Shown: piece by piece, positions 31,097-42,370 of the stretch
How the letters are laid out: the number at the start of each line of letters is the position of its first letter
How positions within the stretch are numbered: position 1 is the stretch's first letter
Assembly: GCA_932521025.1 (NCBI GenBank)
Contig: OW051468.1
Coordinates: 744,064-808,063 of the forward strand
Direction: 5' to 3'
DNA length: 64,000 nt
DNA from: Oscheius onirici
Lineage: Eukaryota > Nematoda > Chromadorea > Rhabditida > Rhabditidae
The notes under the pieces: generated by a model
What the model saw: only the letters and a program-made list of their open reading frames with translations
Told to the model about the DNA's origin: nothing
Database searches by the model: none
Translations under genes and position numbers: made by a program

Positions 31097-32040
31097 TCAT
31101 CCGGCCCGTTCCTAGTTTTTTTTAGTGAGTCTCACAATCAGTCCTAGTGTTCCTTCTCTTCTCCCCTTGTCACTCTGTTCCAGTCACGTCCTGTCCCTCC
31201 AAAGAAACTATCAAAGTCATAAGAACCCTTCGCTCACTTGCTTTTGCGGTCGCGACTTGTTAAAAACTAATTTGTGCACAAAGCTCCCCTCCTTATCCTC
31301 AATTAGAGCTTCAGACACACACACAGAGGCGCGACAGCATTTTTAAGTGGATTGTGATCTCAAAAAATGAGTTCTTGGCTCTTAAAAATGGGCTGGAAAA
31401 CAAACACTCGGCGGTCCAGAAAAAATTAGAGAAGAACTTGACTTACAGTCCAGAGACGGACAGAATCGGAGAATCATGTATCAATGTTAGACGGAAAGAC
31501 CGAAGTGTGACGAATTAGCCTATGAAACTGTCGGAAGGAACAATAATAAAAGGACAAATCATCGCTATTGAATAAGACCTTTATGATAAGCAGGCAGTGA
31601 GGCAGAAACAGTAAAGCGAAGAAATTGAAAGAAAAAAAGTCAACTGAAAAAGAAAAAGTTTTGACCTGACAAGCCTCTGGCTGTCCTTTAGCTCGTCCTG
31701 TTCAGTATAGGCGACCAGTGGACCGCCGAGTGTTTGTTTTCCAGCCCATTTTTAAGAGCCAAGAACTCATTTTTTGAGATCACAATCCACTTAAAAATGC
31801 TGTCGCGCCTCTGTGTGTGTGTCTGAAGCTCTAATTGAGGATAAGGAGGGGAGCTTTGTGCACAAATTAGTTTTTAACAAGTCGCGACCGCAAAAGCAAG
31901 TGAGCGAAGGGTTCTTATGACTTTGATAGTTTCTTTGGAGGGACAGGACGTGACTGGAACAGAGTGACAAGGGGAGAAGAGAAGGAACACTAGGACTGAT
32001 TGTGAGACTCACTAAAAAAAACTAGGAACGGGCCGGATGA
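31097..32040. repeat. 944-bp hairpin: 322-bp inverted arms, 300-bp loop
   Basis: 31097-31418 and 31719-32040 are exact inverted copies wherever I compared them: TCATCCGGCCCGTTCCTAG at the left tip and its complement at the right tip, and the same 73-codon open frame on opposite strands. The loop 31419-31718 is the reverse complement of 37990-38290, upstream of the DRAM-like gene. The right tip abuts the copied Ago2 exons at 32041 with no spacer. No transposase is seen. Confidence 0.92.
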
Positions 32041-32481
32041 CTGTTCTCTGATTCTCTATTTCTCCGACTCTCTATCTCTCTGTCCTTCTGTCTCAGAAAA
32101 GCTCTGAATACTCACAACTTCCGTCTGCTTGTGAACAGGAACTCTCTGACTCGGCTTCATCAACAATTCTTCGATTCCAAAGTACTCATCAACAAAACTG
32201 AATCCAGGTTAACAATCCTACTGATTCATACCTGTCCTCCACAAATCGTCTGTTGATGACGGCCGGCCAGGAAGCAAATCTTGACGAGGAGGCTTCAACC
32301 AGCTTCTTCAAAGGAACATCTGAGACGCCGGCGGCGATGAACGAAAAGTTTGAGGATGTGGAGAGTCCCAGGCCTGAAAACCATCGGGACTGTCAGGACT
32401 TGAATTTACCTTTAACGAATCCAACAACTCCGACGTCGAGCGAGGGATTTGCCGAAGGCCGTGTAGTTGCCGCTGAAAATA
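32041..32481 (-). repeat. direct duplicate of Ago2 exon region, internally deleted
   Basis: 32041-32423 corresponds to 20340-20725 almost base for base. The copy then skips the rest of one exon and the next intron and resumes at 32443, equivalent to 21002-21040. It keeps the 3' splice site and the start of the GNYTAFGKS exon. That exon then runs out of frame to a stop at 32412, so splicing into it would truncate the protein. Confidence 0.9.
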
Positions 32482-32571
32482 TGCCTCTCGCTCTCTCCTT
32501 CGGTCCCAAAAGATATGAAAAATACGAGAAAGTGCGGCTGTCCATCAAAATCAAAAACAAAAAGAGTCGAA

Positions 32572-32630
32572 ACGATTCGAACTGAAGACCTCCTGTTCAC
32601 AGGCTGCCGTGTTCGCCACTTGGCCATCTG
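32572..32630 (-). repeat. tRNA-like SINE module
   Basis: The minus strand reads GATGGCCAAGTGGCGAACAC, then CTGTGAACAGG, then TTCAGTTCGAATCG, with A and B boxes at tRNA spacing. It lies in the large Ago2 intron next to exon 32822-33027. Confidence 0.5.
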
Positions 32631-32821
32631 CTTTTTTCACTTCGACGTTCAGAGAACAATGAAGAACATAAGGGAGTTTGGAAGTGGTCGAGCGCGCAGT
32701 AAAATCGGAATGCATCACCGGAATCAGAAAAATTTTTGAATCCTGTGACGAAAGCCGATTTATGTTCCCTTGTGAGTCTCTCAATCCCTCTGACTCTCAC
32801 TCTCTGTCTTTCAAAACCAAC

Positions 32822-33350
32822 CTCAGTAGGAACGGCGCCGACGTGAGCATTTCCAGGAATGCCTTGAGTTCCGGGTCTCCAACGTCGACATTCGCGACGT
32901 CGAACGATGTTCGTCCTGATTTGACCGGTCCAAAACGGACTTCGATCTCTTCCTGCCACTTGGCACTGATCCTCTTTCTCAGCTCCGGCGGAATGTCGTC
33001 CATACTGATAGACAGACAGTCCGGGATCTGAAAACAAAAGAAATATTAAAAAATAGAGTTTTCTAAACTGGACCAGTTTCTTTGTCAAATCGAAGTTTGC
33101 AAAGAGGACTGCGGCTTCATCAAAAATGACGGCGTCTCCCTCTTGAAGAAGCTCAAACTTTTCGAAGACTTTCATGAGTACCGACCGGCAGAGTTCCATC
33201 TTTGTTGTCTTTCCCGAGCTGTAAATTTTTTTTCGTTAAGATCAAGTTTGTGCTACTCACTCGTCTTTTGGAAGAGAGAGCACGTAAGTCTTCGTTCGGC
33301 CTTTGTTGAGATGTAGAATTTCTACTTCTAGTCGGTAGACACGAACGCTG
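32822..33350 (-). pseudogene. Argonaute Ago2, N-terminal exons
   Basis: Exons: about 33350-33261 (VYRLEVEILHLNKGR ... LSLPKDE), 33218-33074 (DAVIFDEAAVLFANFDLTKK) and 33027-32822 (IPPELRKRISAKW ... FLEMLTSAPFLL). Phase 2 at GA|C matches Ago1 and the fusion gene. The last donor (AG|gttggt) joins in phase to C|GGC AAC at 21031, giving TSAPFLLSGNYTAFGK, which aligns with Ago1 TTSPAITSSQFTVIG. So these are the missing 5' exons of the gene at 18.8-21.0 kb, now about 11.8 kb away. I cannot find a start codon in phase: a stop lies just upstream, and the 27-codon plus 22-codon first exons of Ago1 have no visible counterpart. Confidence 0.8.
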
Positions 33351-33974
33351 CTGAGCGTTTTCGTTTGTTGTCATTTTGCTACTTACTCAAAATCAAGATT
33401 AATCAATCTACGACTATTCCTTCTAGCTCTCCCCCCCCCCCTTTAGAAATCCTGCCGTGTACAGGGAGGAGATGACTGATCTGTTTGACCGTGACAAATG
33501 TCCGACACAGTTCTGTGACAAATACAATGTTTGCCTCTTCGAAGTTATATTTTTTGCCTTTTATGTCCCAGTCCCTATCTATTCACTATTTAGTTGTCAT
33601 CTAATCGGCAATATAATTGTAATGAGTACCAGACGATCTCGTCGCCTAGCGACGTCGTAGCACCGATCTCATTTACTTTCTGTTTGACGTTTTCAAAAGC
33701 TTTCTACTTGACTCTAACAAAGCCAAAATCTGTAAAAACCCCAAGTTCAAAAGTTTCTTGTTGTCTATCTCCACAATTCTTGACTTGTTGCGACGGTTCT
33801 AGTGGCCATGGACAAACATACAGGCAGAATCAGCCACAGACACTTTCGCTTTTTAATATTTTAGACTAGAAAAAACGCGCTCTGAGATTAGATTGTTGAA
33901 AATGAAGTAAAAAAAACTCTTCAGTTTCGTTTCAGCGTTCACTTCAGTTTGGTCAGATCTGGCGCTCAGCTGCC
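33351..33974. other. spacer with one isolated satellite unit
   Basis: A C run at 33429-33441, and low-complexity sequence after it. At 33945-33970 there is a single forward satellite unit (CAGTTTGGTCAGATCTGGCG then CTCAGC), ending five bases before promoter copy B. No gene seen. Confidence 0.65.
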
Positions 33975-34173
33975 GTGAAGAAATAGAGGAGGGGTATAAA
34001 AGTTGCAAGCAGGTGTTCAAATTTCAGTCTACCTTGGGTTTCTCCCCGTTTTTTATCTCCTTGACAGATTTCCCTTTTTATCCTTTCTCCTACTTGAATT
34101 GGAAAATCAGAAAGAGGGAAACCCTTCATCATTTCATTTTTCAAAAAATGAACAGTAGTGGATTGAACTGGGC
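33975..34173 (+). promoter_or_regulatory. 199-bp promoter/5' leader segment, copy B
   Basis: Second copy of 26900-27098 with the TATA element GGGTATAAAAGTTGC at about 33991. It lies 268 bp upstream of the zinc-finger gene ATG, with CT-rich microsatellite (34205-34380) and an acceptor-like TTTCCAG between. Confidence 0.8.
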
Positions 34174-34441
34174 AGACATGCTGAGCGGCGGTTCCTCGTC
34201 TTGAGTTCTGTCTCTGTCCCTGTCCCTGTCTGTCTCTCTATCCCTCAGATTCTCTGTCCCTCTGTCCCTATCTCTCTGTCTCCCCGTCTTTCCGTCTCTC
34301 TGACTCTGACTCTGTCTCTGACTCTCTGCCTCTTTGTCTTCCTGTCTTCCTGTCCCTGTCTTACTGACTCTCCGTCAGAACTTTCGCCATAGAACATTCC
34401 AATTTCTCATCTCCCATATTTCTCGTAATTTCCAGCTCAAT

Positions 34442-36908
34442 ATGGCATCATTTCCTACTGAAACTAGCGAAGATGCTCCTGAAGAAACACCACACAGTCC
34501 TCCCACAGCAGAAGTGGAGGTTCTGAATACAAAGATGCAGAATCTGGACCTGAATAAAGTGAGCAGATATTCTTGCTGTCTAGATAACTGTTTCAGAAAC
34601 AAGAGGCAAGGCGATCTGTGACTCCCTCTGCCATCAAAAACGTTTTGGGAAAAATGGAAGACCAGAAACCTGAAGAGGAATGGAAAGCCTATCTAGATCA
34701 TTTTAAAACCGATGCTGACTGGCTGTTGTTCAAGATGCCAAACAGAAATTTGCTTCCAAATTTCGTAAGTTAAAAATTCTCATCCATAGTTCTTAAATCT
34801 TTATAGATGTCCCTTTCTATAGAAGATATAACCTACTGTCTGCAGCGAATGACTATAGACACCAAGGAAAAACTCCAATACATGAACTATTTGATACTCT
34901 TGTCGGATCTCCATATACGAACAACGGCTGTTCAGAAAAGTGTGCTGGACAACACGCCGAAAGGGAAAGCGGAGAGGAAGCAGAAAGTAAGCTTTTTTGA
35001 TTATTGTAGCCATTATGAACAACATTCAGAGAGAGAGCAGGGAAGCCACTCCCATTAGTGATCAGTCAATCAAGAAGGAGTCTGAACGCGTTGACGCAAA
35101 TGGAGACGAACTGAAAAAGGAAGAGGTCGATACTACTGCTGCCAATCAAGACATTGGAGTCGAACAGGTCGAAAGAGAGGTGGATGACGACGCTGATGAG
35201 AAGGATGTCTTCTTCGATGGACTTCTTTGGAAAAATGTGAAGTATCTTAAATGGACAGAGGGAGATGTTTTGGAAACTCAGGTACACTCTATTATTATTT
35301 TCGTAACTCAATTTTGTAAGATTTCAATAGATAGAGACAAGAAGGGGATTGCTAAAGGCCTGAAGACTGTCGACTCCACTTACAATGGGTCCATGCCAAC
35401 AGCAGCGCTGTGCATATTCTTGCAGGGAATACTCGCCATGAAATTCACATTAGCTGCCCTGAAAAAAGATGGTATTCTTCGTTTTGAAGGGTATTAATAT
35501 TTAAAAAAATTCAATATGCTAAGTTGCAGTGATTCGAAGCCCGTCTTCACATCAAAAAGATCAGATGAACCATTCAATACCGTTTACGCCAAAAACTTCG
35601 CTAGCAATCTCTGCGGTCTACCTACACGTATCTTCGGAGTACGATCGCTTCGGTGAGCAACAAAGAATAATTCTTTTTATGCTCTATCAGAACTAAGCGT
35701 TCATAAAAGAAGTAATGTATATATTCAGAATCGGCAGAGCAGCCTACGAAACAAACCGACTTATGCGGCAAAAAGTTGAGGATGGTAAAGAAAATGAGGT
35801 TGTCGACAATCTTGAAATCTGCAACAACTTAGTGGAGAAATTTCTGTGGGAAACAGCCAGTTGTCTTTTATATACCAGGTAAATCATAAAGAGGAAATAT
35901 TCATGTTCCTTAAGAAATCTCCGAGAGTTTCTTATTCGCAATTATGGTGGAGAAGAATGGACTGCTAAGCAGTGGATTGAAGCATACAACTCAACGTCGG
36001 CACGTAGTCGACTTGAACGAGGAATCACCTTCAGCTCCTGGCAGAACCTAAAGAACGTTTCGAAGAACGAGAACGAAGAACGTTTCCCTTCAAAGAACGT
36101 AACTCTTAAAATATTTGCCAATTATTTGCCATCACATTTAGGATACTGATCTATATTCCATGTGGAAAATGATGCACGCCAAGGAGTACTTGGAAACAGA
36201 ACCGACTACTACGCCTTCACCAATCGTAGCTGATCAAATGGTATCCCTGGAGGATATGGTACAGCAAGTGGAAAATATGAACCCCTCCAAGCCTCTTCAG
36301 CTGTTCAAAACAAAATTGCCAGAAACAGACAAAATCAAACAAATTCTGCTCTACAAATGTCCAGCGCCAGGATGCGGTGTAGAGTAAGTTAGGCCAGCAT
36401 GTGTTCTACTATTTCTTCTTCAGGAGATCCATGCATCAGGACATACACGAGATGAAAGATCACATTAGCAGCTGTGCGAAGCAGATTCTCTGTACAGTTA
36501 TGAAGCCCGATGGAAATATTTGCAACAAAAGGTATATATTTCCTTGCCATTTTCTGATGTCAGATTTTAGATGTTCGTCGCAAAAAGAGCTCAACGATCA
36601 TGCCAAGCATCATTCTCCTGAGTATCGTTGGGTTTGCACACAATGCGATATGAGGTATGTTACACAATTACTTGAAAAGTGCCTTTTAAGATATGAATAC
36701 GAAAGCCATCTTAGCCGTCACTTGATCTCACACAGCGATGACAATCTATATAAATGTGATCTCTGCCCCCTGTCGTAAGCGGCAAAGTTTTTCGTTTTTA
36801 CATAACTTATTCAGGTACAAACATAAGAGTAGTTTGACCAGGCACAAGAAAGATAAGCATCTATCTCCAAGAAGCTCCGCTCGCAATCAGACTAATCCCA
36901 CTGCATAG
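34442..36908 (+). CDS. C2H2-type zinc-finger protein with unrecognised N-terminal region
   Basis: Multi-exon gene. Clear exons: 34442-34558, 34597-34764, 34807-34986, 35030-35281, about 35318 to 35490, then further short exons to the TAG at 36906-36908; phases close through 36-60 nt introns. The N-terminal half is acidic and Ser/Thr-rich with helical stretches (SAIKNVLGKMEDQKPEEEWK; ITYCLQRMTIDTKEKLQYMN), with no domain I recognise. The C-terminal quarter has four Cys/His modules: CPAPGCGVE ... HEMKDHISSC; CTVMKPDGNICNKR ... DHAKHH; CTQCDMRYEYESHLSRH; CDLCPLSYKHKSSLTRHKKDKH. Only the last two are classical C2H2 fingers. Probably a nuclear DNA- or RNA-binding protein. Its upstream region duplicates the promoter of the Argonaute-retrotransposon fusion, which suggests co-expression. 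Confidence 0.8.
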
Positions 36909-38470
36909 TGTCTAGATTTCGACTCTAGAAGACTACTACTCATTTGTGATATCTGTTGTTTCTGATGTATTTTCGTTTCTTTCCGTTTTAACCTCCAGAT
37001 CCGTTCAAACTTTTATAGCCGTTCATTTTAGTAACTCTAAATATTAAAAACTCGGATCAGTGGGCGGTCAAGACAGAAAAGAACTGCATTTTTCTTGTCA
37101 TCTTCTCGAATAGTTTCATGTTCGAGCTCTTCTATTTTTCCTATTGTCTGCATTTTTAATTTGGGTTCTTTAAAAAAGTAATGATTGCCCCTTCTGTTTC
37201 CAGTTACAAAACGCCAAAAAAACTAGAAATCTGAAGTCCGCAGCGCTCAGCTGACATGTATAGAGAAACAGAGAAATGGTCAAAGTTTTGGTTTTCCTAG
37301 TGTTGCTGCCGAATAATGTACCCTTTCGAATAGTAGCGCATCCATTCTTCCACTCTGGAACTCTTAAAAAACTGTCATTCCGAACATTTTGCACCTTTTG
37401 ACTGAAACTTCACTGTTGGAAACTTGTAGAGCTCGGTAATGGTTTTTTGAAATTTTCCTAGTGTTAAACATAGACCAGGCGAAAGAGCATTAAAAAGCTA
37501 TAAAATAAGCTGGGGAGATCTCTGGAACTGTCAAAAAAATAACATTCCGGATATTTGGCACTTTTTGACTGAAAATTCACTGCTGAGTCCGGAAATCTAA
37601 GAGTTGAGGCATTCAGAGTCGTGCCTAACAAGTTTCCACTGACAAGCACTTAGTCAACTTTTGAGATACAAAAAATTATTTTTCAGCTTAGTACAGTTCT
37701 GTAAAGTTGTAGATTTTTACCTGCTCTACAACTTTGCAGAACATCAAAACTTTCCAAAATGCTGTTTTGATGGAAAAATGGGGCATCCAATATTTCCTCT
37801 TTTTCAAAAAAAAAAAGGAAACCCTCACTTTTCGCAAATCTCTTTTTTCGCCCTCAAAAACTGCTTTCTGAACTTTTCGATGTTCTACAAAGTTATAATT
37901 TTTGATCTGCTCTACAACTTTTCAAAACATCGTGAGGTCAACAAATCAGGTTTTAAAAATGGGCTGGAAAACAAACACTCGGCGGTCCACTGGTCGCCTA
38001 TACTGAACAGGACGAGCTAAAGGACAGCCAGAGTCTTGTCAGGTCAAAACTTTTTCTTTTTCAGTTGACTTTTTTCTTTCAATTTCTTCGCTTTACTGTT
38101 TCTGCCTCACTGCCTGCTTATCATAAAGGTCTTATTCAATAGCGATGATTTGTCCTTTTATTATTGTTCCTTCCGACAGTTTCATAGGCTAATTCGTCAC
38201 ACTTCGGTCTTTCCGTCTAACATTGATACATGATTCTCCGATTCTGTCCGTCTCTGGACTGTAAGTCAAGTTCTTCTCTAATTTTCTTCTAAAAAAACTT
38301 GTTACTTTATAATTGCCTCTGTGTTTTTGCAAAACTTTACAAAAAAAAACTATAGTAAGACAATTAGAGGATACTGTAGCTACAGTAGTCTCCAGATTCT
38401 AGCTCTAGAGGTTTGTTGCTCCACGTCTCTGAGCTCTGCTACTTTCAGTCGGAGTCCTGACTAACCAGTG
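36909..38470. other. intergenic with fold-backs and the hairpin-loop homologue
   Basis: ACAAAGTTGTAG-type fold-backs at 37660-37760 and 37860-37935. From 37951 the sequence matches the end of a hairpin arm (ATGGGCTGGAAAACAAACAC), then 37990-38290 is the reverse complement of the hairpin loop 31419-31718. The DRAM-like gene starts 180 bp further on, so this may be its promoter region. No exon. Confidence 0.7.
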
Positions 38471-40199
38471 ATGAGTCTACGCTCGGTCTGGATCATCCCC
38501 TTCCTCACATTTGCCCTCAGTCTACTGGCCTTTTTCGTCTCCTACTGCATAGCCGTCTACCACAACCACGTCAATGCCTTGTGGCCTTACATCAGCGACA
38601 GTGGGGCCATGAGTCCGGAGAGCTGCGTTTTCGGTCAGCTGCTCAATGTAGCGGCGCTCTTTTTGGCCATGACAGTCTACCTCCGGCATCGGCAGATAGT
38701 CGAGTTCTACTGGCATCATCTGGGACAGAAGGGAGCCTGGCGCGTCTACAGCAACGTCTTTCTCTGGGTCGGATTCGGAGCGGCCATCGGAATCAGCATC
38801 GTCGCTAATTTTCAGGTCAGTCTCTGTTATTCTCTCCTTCTGTCTCTCTGACTCTGTCCAGGCATGGCAAACCTGGCCGGCAAGGGTGGATTTTGCGGCG
38901 GGCTAAAAAAATTCATTTTGCATTGTTTTCTGATTTTTCATGTTTCCAGATACGCCCCCCAATTAGATTTAGTTTTGCCATCAGAAAAATTGGAAGAAAA
39001 TCGAAAACTGACAATGAAAATAAAAGAAAACTGCTATTTTTACCGAATTTCGTCAAAAAACCGCATTTTTTTTCTATTTTTGTCGTCAGCTTTCGATTTT
39101 CTTCTATCCCTCTGTCTTTCTCTGTTTCTCAGTATATCTGTCTCTTAGTCTCTTCAGTCTCTCTGTCTCTCTGTATCTCTATGCTTTGCCCCTCTATCTC
39201 TTTGATTCTCTGTCCCTTCCTCTCCCACTCTGTTCCTTTGTGTCTCTGACTCTCTGTACCTCTCCTTCTCAGTCTCAGTCCCTCATTGTCGCTGTCTCTC
39301 TTGCTTAGTTACTCTTACTGTATCGTCCCCTGTCTATCAGACTCTTTGTACCTTTGTACCCTCAGTCTTTCAGTCTCTGATACTCTCACTCTCTATCCTG
39401 TCTCTGTCCGGGACTAACAGTCGCCAAATCAGACTCCCTCCCTACTTCCAGTTCCTCGCTCTCTTTCAGTGAAAACCCGACTCTCTACTTTGTGTATGTC
39501 TCTTATTCTCTCACTCTGACTCTCTGTCTGTCCCCCTGTTCCTCTGCATCTCTCACCCTCTGACTCTTTGACGTCCTGACTCTTTGTCCCTCTGTATCTC
39601 TTTCTGCCTCTCACTCTCTTTCAACTCAATCTATGGCTCTAGAACCTCACTGTCTCTCACTCTTACTCTGTCCCCCTGTCTCATAGTCAATCTGTCACTA
39701 TATCACTCTTCTTTTTTAGGAAATCAACGTCTTTTCGATGCACTATTGCGGAGCCTTTCTGGCCTTCACCTGCGGTCTCGTCTACCTTTGGGCCCAGACC
39801 CTCTTCAGTTACCTGATGAATCCGCAGCTGACCTCTCGCTGCATGTGTCACTTCCGCCTCGCATTGTGTCTTCTCTCAACGGCTGCCTACATCAGTACTG
39901 TCGTCTTTGCCACCCTTGCCCGTGCCGATCTGCCGAACGGCGTCAAACCGAACTGGCATTGCGAAGGTCACCTCTACAGATGGACGACGACGGATGCGAC
40001 GTATACGGAACACACGATTGCTACCGTCTCCGAATGGGCTCTGGCTGCCTTTTTCCAAGTGTACATTCTGTCGTTTGCTGTCGAGCTGCGCCACGCCTAC
40101 TGTCATGCGCCCAAGCTGAAGCTCAACACTGAGGCGCTTGGAAAAGAAGAAACATCAGAGACGGGGCCGAGCTCGGTCAGCGAGGAGGAGCACAAATGA
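38471..40199 (+). CDS. DRAM/TMEM150 (Frag1/DRAM/Sfk1) family membrane protein
   Basis: 274 aa from two exons (38471-38815, 39720-40199). The family pattern is clear: an N-terminal helix ending SYCIAVYHNHV, then WPYISDSGAMSPESCVFGQL followed by LLNVAALFLAMTVYLRHRQ, matching the conserved first loop and second helix. Six hydrophobic segments follow in all, with a hydrophilic acidic C-tail (ETSETGPSSVSEEEHK). Human members act in lysosomes and autophagy (DRAM1/2) or at the plasma membrane (TMEM150). Sequence here does not decide between the two subgroups. The 904-nt intron holds half a MITE and a long CT-rich microsatellite. Confidence 0.88.
38821..39717. repeat. intron filled by MITE half-copy and CT-rich microsatellite
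   Basis: 38860-39085 is the left half of the GGCATGGCAAACCTGG fold-back MITE without its right terminal repeat. From about 39105 to 39710 the intron is degenerate TCTCTGTCTCTCTGAC-type sequence. Confidence 0.75.
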
Positions 40200-42370
40200 C
40201 TGACAGAGAACAGAATGTAAAGGAATAAATTGAATTGGTCACATACCTCTCAAGGTTTCTTACAGCATTTTTAGCGCCAAAATCCAAAATTCTCTAACTT
40301 GTCGAAAAAATTTGACGTGTCCATCTGCAGACTTTCAACAGAAGCTCTTGCCAAAAATAACAGGAATTCGGCCTGGTCGGTGTCCAAACAGTATTGCCCG
40401 GAAATTGGACTATACAAACCTTATAGCCCATTGTTTTGGCATCATTTCTTTTTTTGAAAAACCTTTTAAACTGCTTGTTTTCAAAAGTTATGAGGGAAAG
40501 GTCACACACAACCTTTCGAAGGAGATTCGGTCCACTGTGGACGAATAATGAAGAATCATGGTGTGTGCCATGTGCAGGGGGAGAGGCTTTCGCTCAGACT
40601 ACAATTATTTTTTTGAAAAACTTTTCTAGCATCATTTTTTCAAAAGTTATAACCAGTTTGACTTGTTACCCGACTGCTAGAAACTGTTCCGGATGCTGTC
40701 GTCCTGAACTGATGTTTTAACAATGTTGTACCGATGTCGGACTGCAAAGGCCTTATTCCTCATCAACGTTTACTCATTTCTACTCTGAAAGAACATACAA
40801 AAAGAGCTGCATATGCGCTCTACAGAATCTCTTGCCAAAAGTAACTGGGTTTCCCCCTGAAAAACTCAAATTCTGAGACTCTTGAATCTAGCGGGCCGAT
40901 AAAATTCCGGTAGTTCTGTCTCTTTGGATAGTTGAGTAGTAGAATCTTGAGTGGTTTTAAATGCAGTATCTGCAAAATCTTTTTCTTTCCAAATTACTTT
41001 GACTATACTATACTCTTTTTTCAAGCAATGCCAGCAAACTAAAGCGTTTTTCTCCATTTTCCATCCATTATTGAGCTTTCTAAGTGTGTTTATCAAATTC
41101 TCCGTGTAAAACAACCCCTGGACGTGTATTTTAGCCAAAAAAAAATTGTCAGATTTTGACGAGATTTCCCAACATGGGGTTCTTCTTGAAGATTTTCACG
41201 TATTTCTTTCAGTTTTTGGCTGAAATACACGTCCAGGGGTTGAGTATTTTTTCATGATTGGAAGAGAAGAAATGACAAATTGTTGTTTGTTCATATATCT
41301 CTCTCATCCTCTGTCTCCCTGTCTCATCAATCCAGCCCTCTCCTGCCAACTGCCCCCGTCCTCTCGTGAAAAATCTCTTCATCTGCCAGCTTTTCCACGT
41401 ATTTGCTTGCAAAAGACCAGCGCTGGCTATAATCTCTCTCTCATTCTCTCACTCCCTGTTCCCGGGACCCGCGATCGATAGCTTTCCCGAAGATGGCCGT
41501 CGGCCAGCTGACTGCCGGACCACGTGTTCTTTTTTTTCATCTGTATCTTTAAAGGTTCTGACTGAGAATGACTGTTTGCAAACAGCCCCGTCACCTTCGA
41601 CGTTGAACAAACAGACTATTGATTTTGCGTGAATTTAGGCCTCCGTCCAGCGGCAATTTGTCATCCAATTCATGCCTTTTTTTCCTTCAATTTGCCGCAG
41701 ATTCAAGCGTTTTAATAGGCAAGAAAATTTTATTTTCTCTGTTGATTTTTAAGTTTTCTCGTTTCTTCTTCCTCGAAAGAAAAGTTCTCGACCATAGGGC
41801 CCCACCGAAAACTTCTGTTTTCCTGACTGTCACGGTCTGGGCAAGAGTCTCTTGGATTTACCCTTTTTGGTATACAGTAAATATTTGAACACTGCGACCC
41901 TATTCGAATACAAAAAGTACCCGATTGCGTACGCATTTTTTTCACATTGACGACGAATTTTTTCAACTTTTTCCTTATTTTTTACTGGTAGCCAGGATCC
42001 ATATCTGTATGAAAAAATACTAGGAAAGTCGAAAAATATTTTCTTCAACCCGAAAAAAATGGGTACGTAATTGCGTATTTTATTCGAATAGTGCCTCTGT
42101 TCAAATATTTACGATACCGTATTTTCAGTGATACAGTGAGAGAGACAGAGAGTCAGGGAGACTGACAGTGATAGCATGAGAGTTATCTAATTTCCCAACC
42201 TGTCTAGCCGCTCTATTTCACAAGCCTGCTTTCATCAAGCTAGACAGCTGGCTGTTCAATTATTCCGAGCAATTAGGGGCAGAAATTCTGAATATAAATG
42301 GTGTGTTTCTTAGAACAAGAACCTGACAGACCTCTTGTTCTTTTCTTTTCTGAACCAGATTCCAGGTCCG
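40200..42370. other. intergenic with a 25-bp inverted repeat and a MITE
   Basis: CAACCCCTGGACGTGTATTTTAGCC-type sequence at 41113-41137 faces its inverse at 41218-41242 across an 80-bp loop. A fold-back MITE at 41874-42118 has ends ACAGTAAATATTTGAACA and TGTTCAAATATTTACGATAC with TACGTAATTGCG inside. No exon is supported; an upstream exon of the next gene could be hidden here. Confidence 0.6.

Noticed and set aside
31125..31346. 73-codon frame (and its mirror at 31791-32012) as a gene pair
   Set aside because: The same frame on both strands simply reflects the inverted arms; no family signature or splice context.
18833..33350. simple assembly error as the explanation of the split Argonaute
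   Set aside because: Not excluded. The in-phase donor and acceptor, the internal deletion in the copied exon, and the differing flanks fit a real rearrangement better than a duplicated contig end. Long reads would decide.
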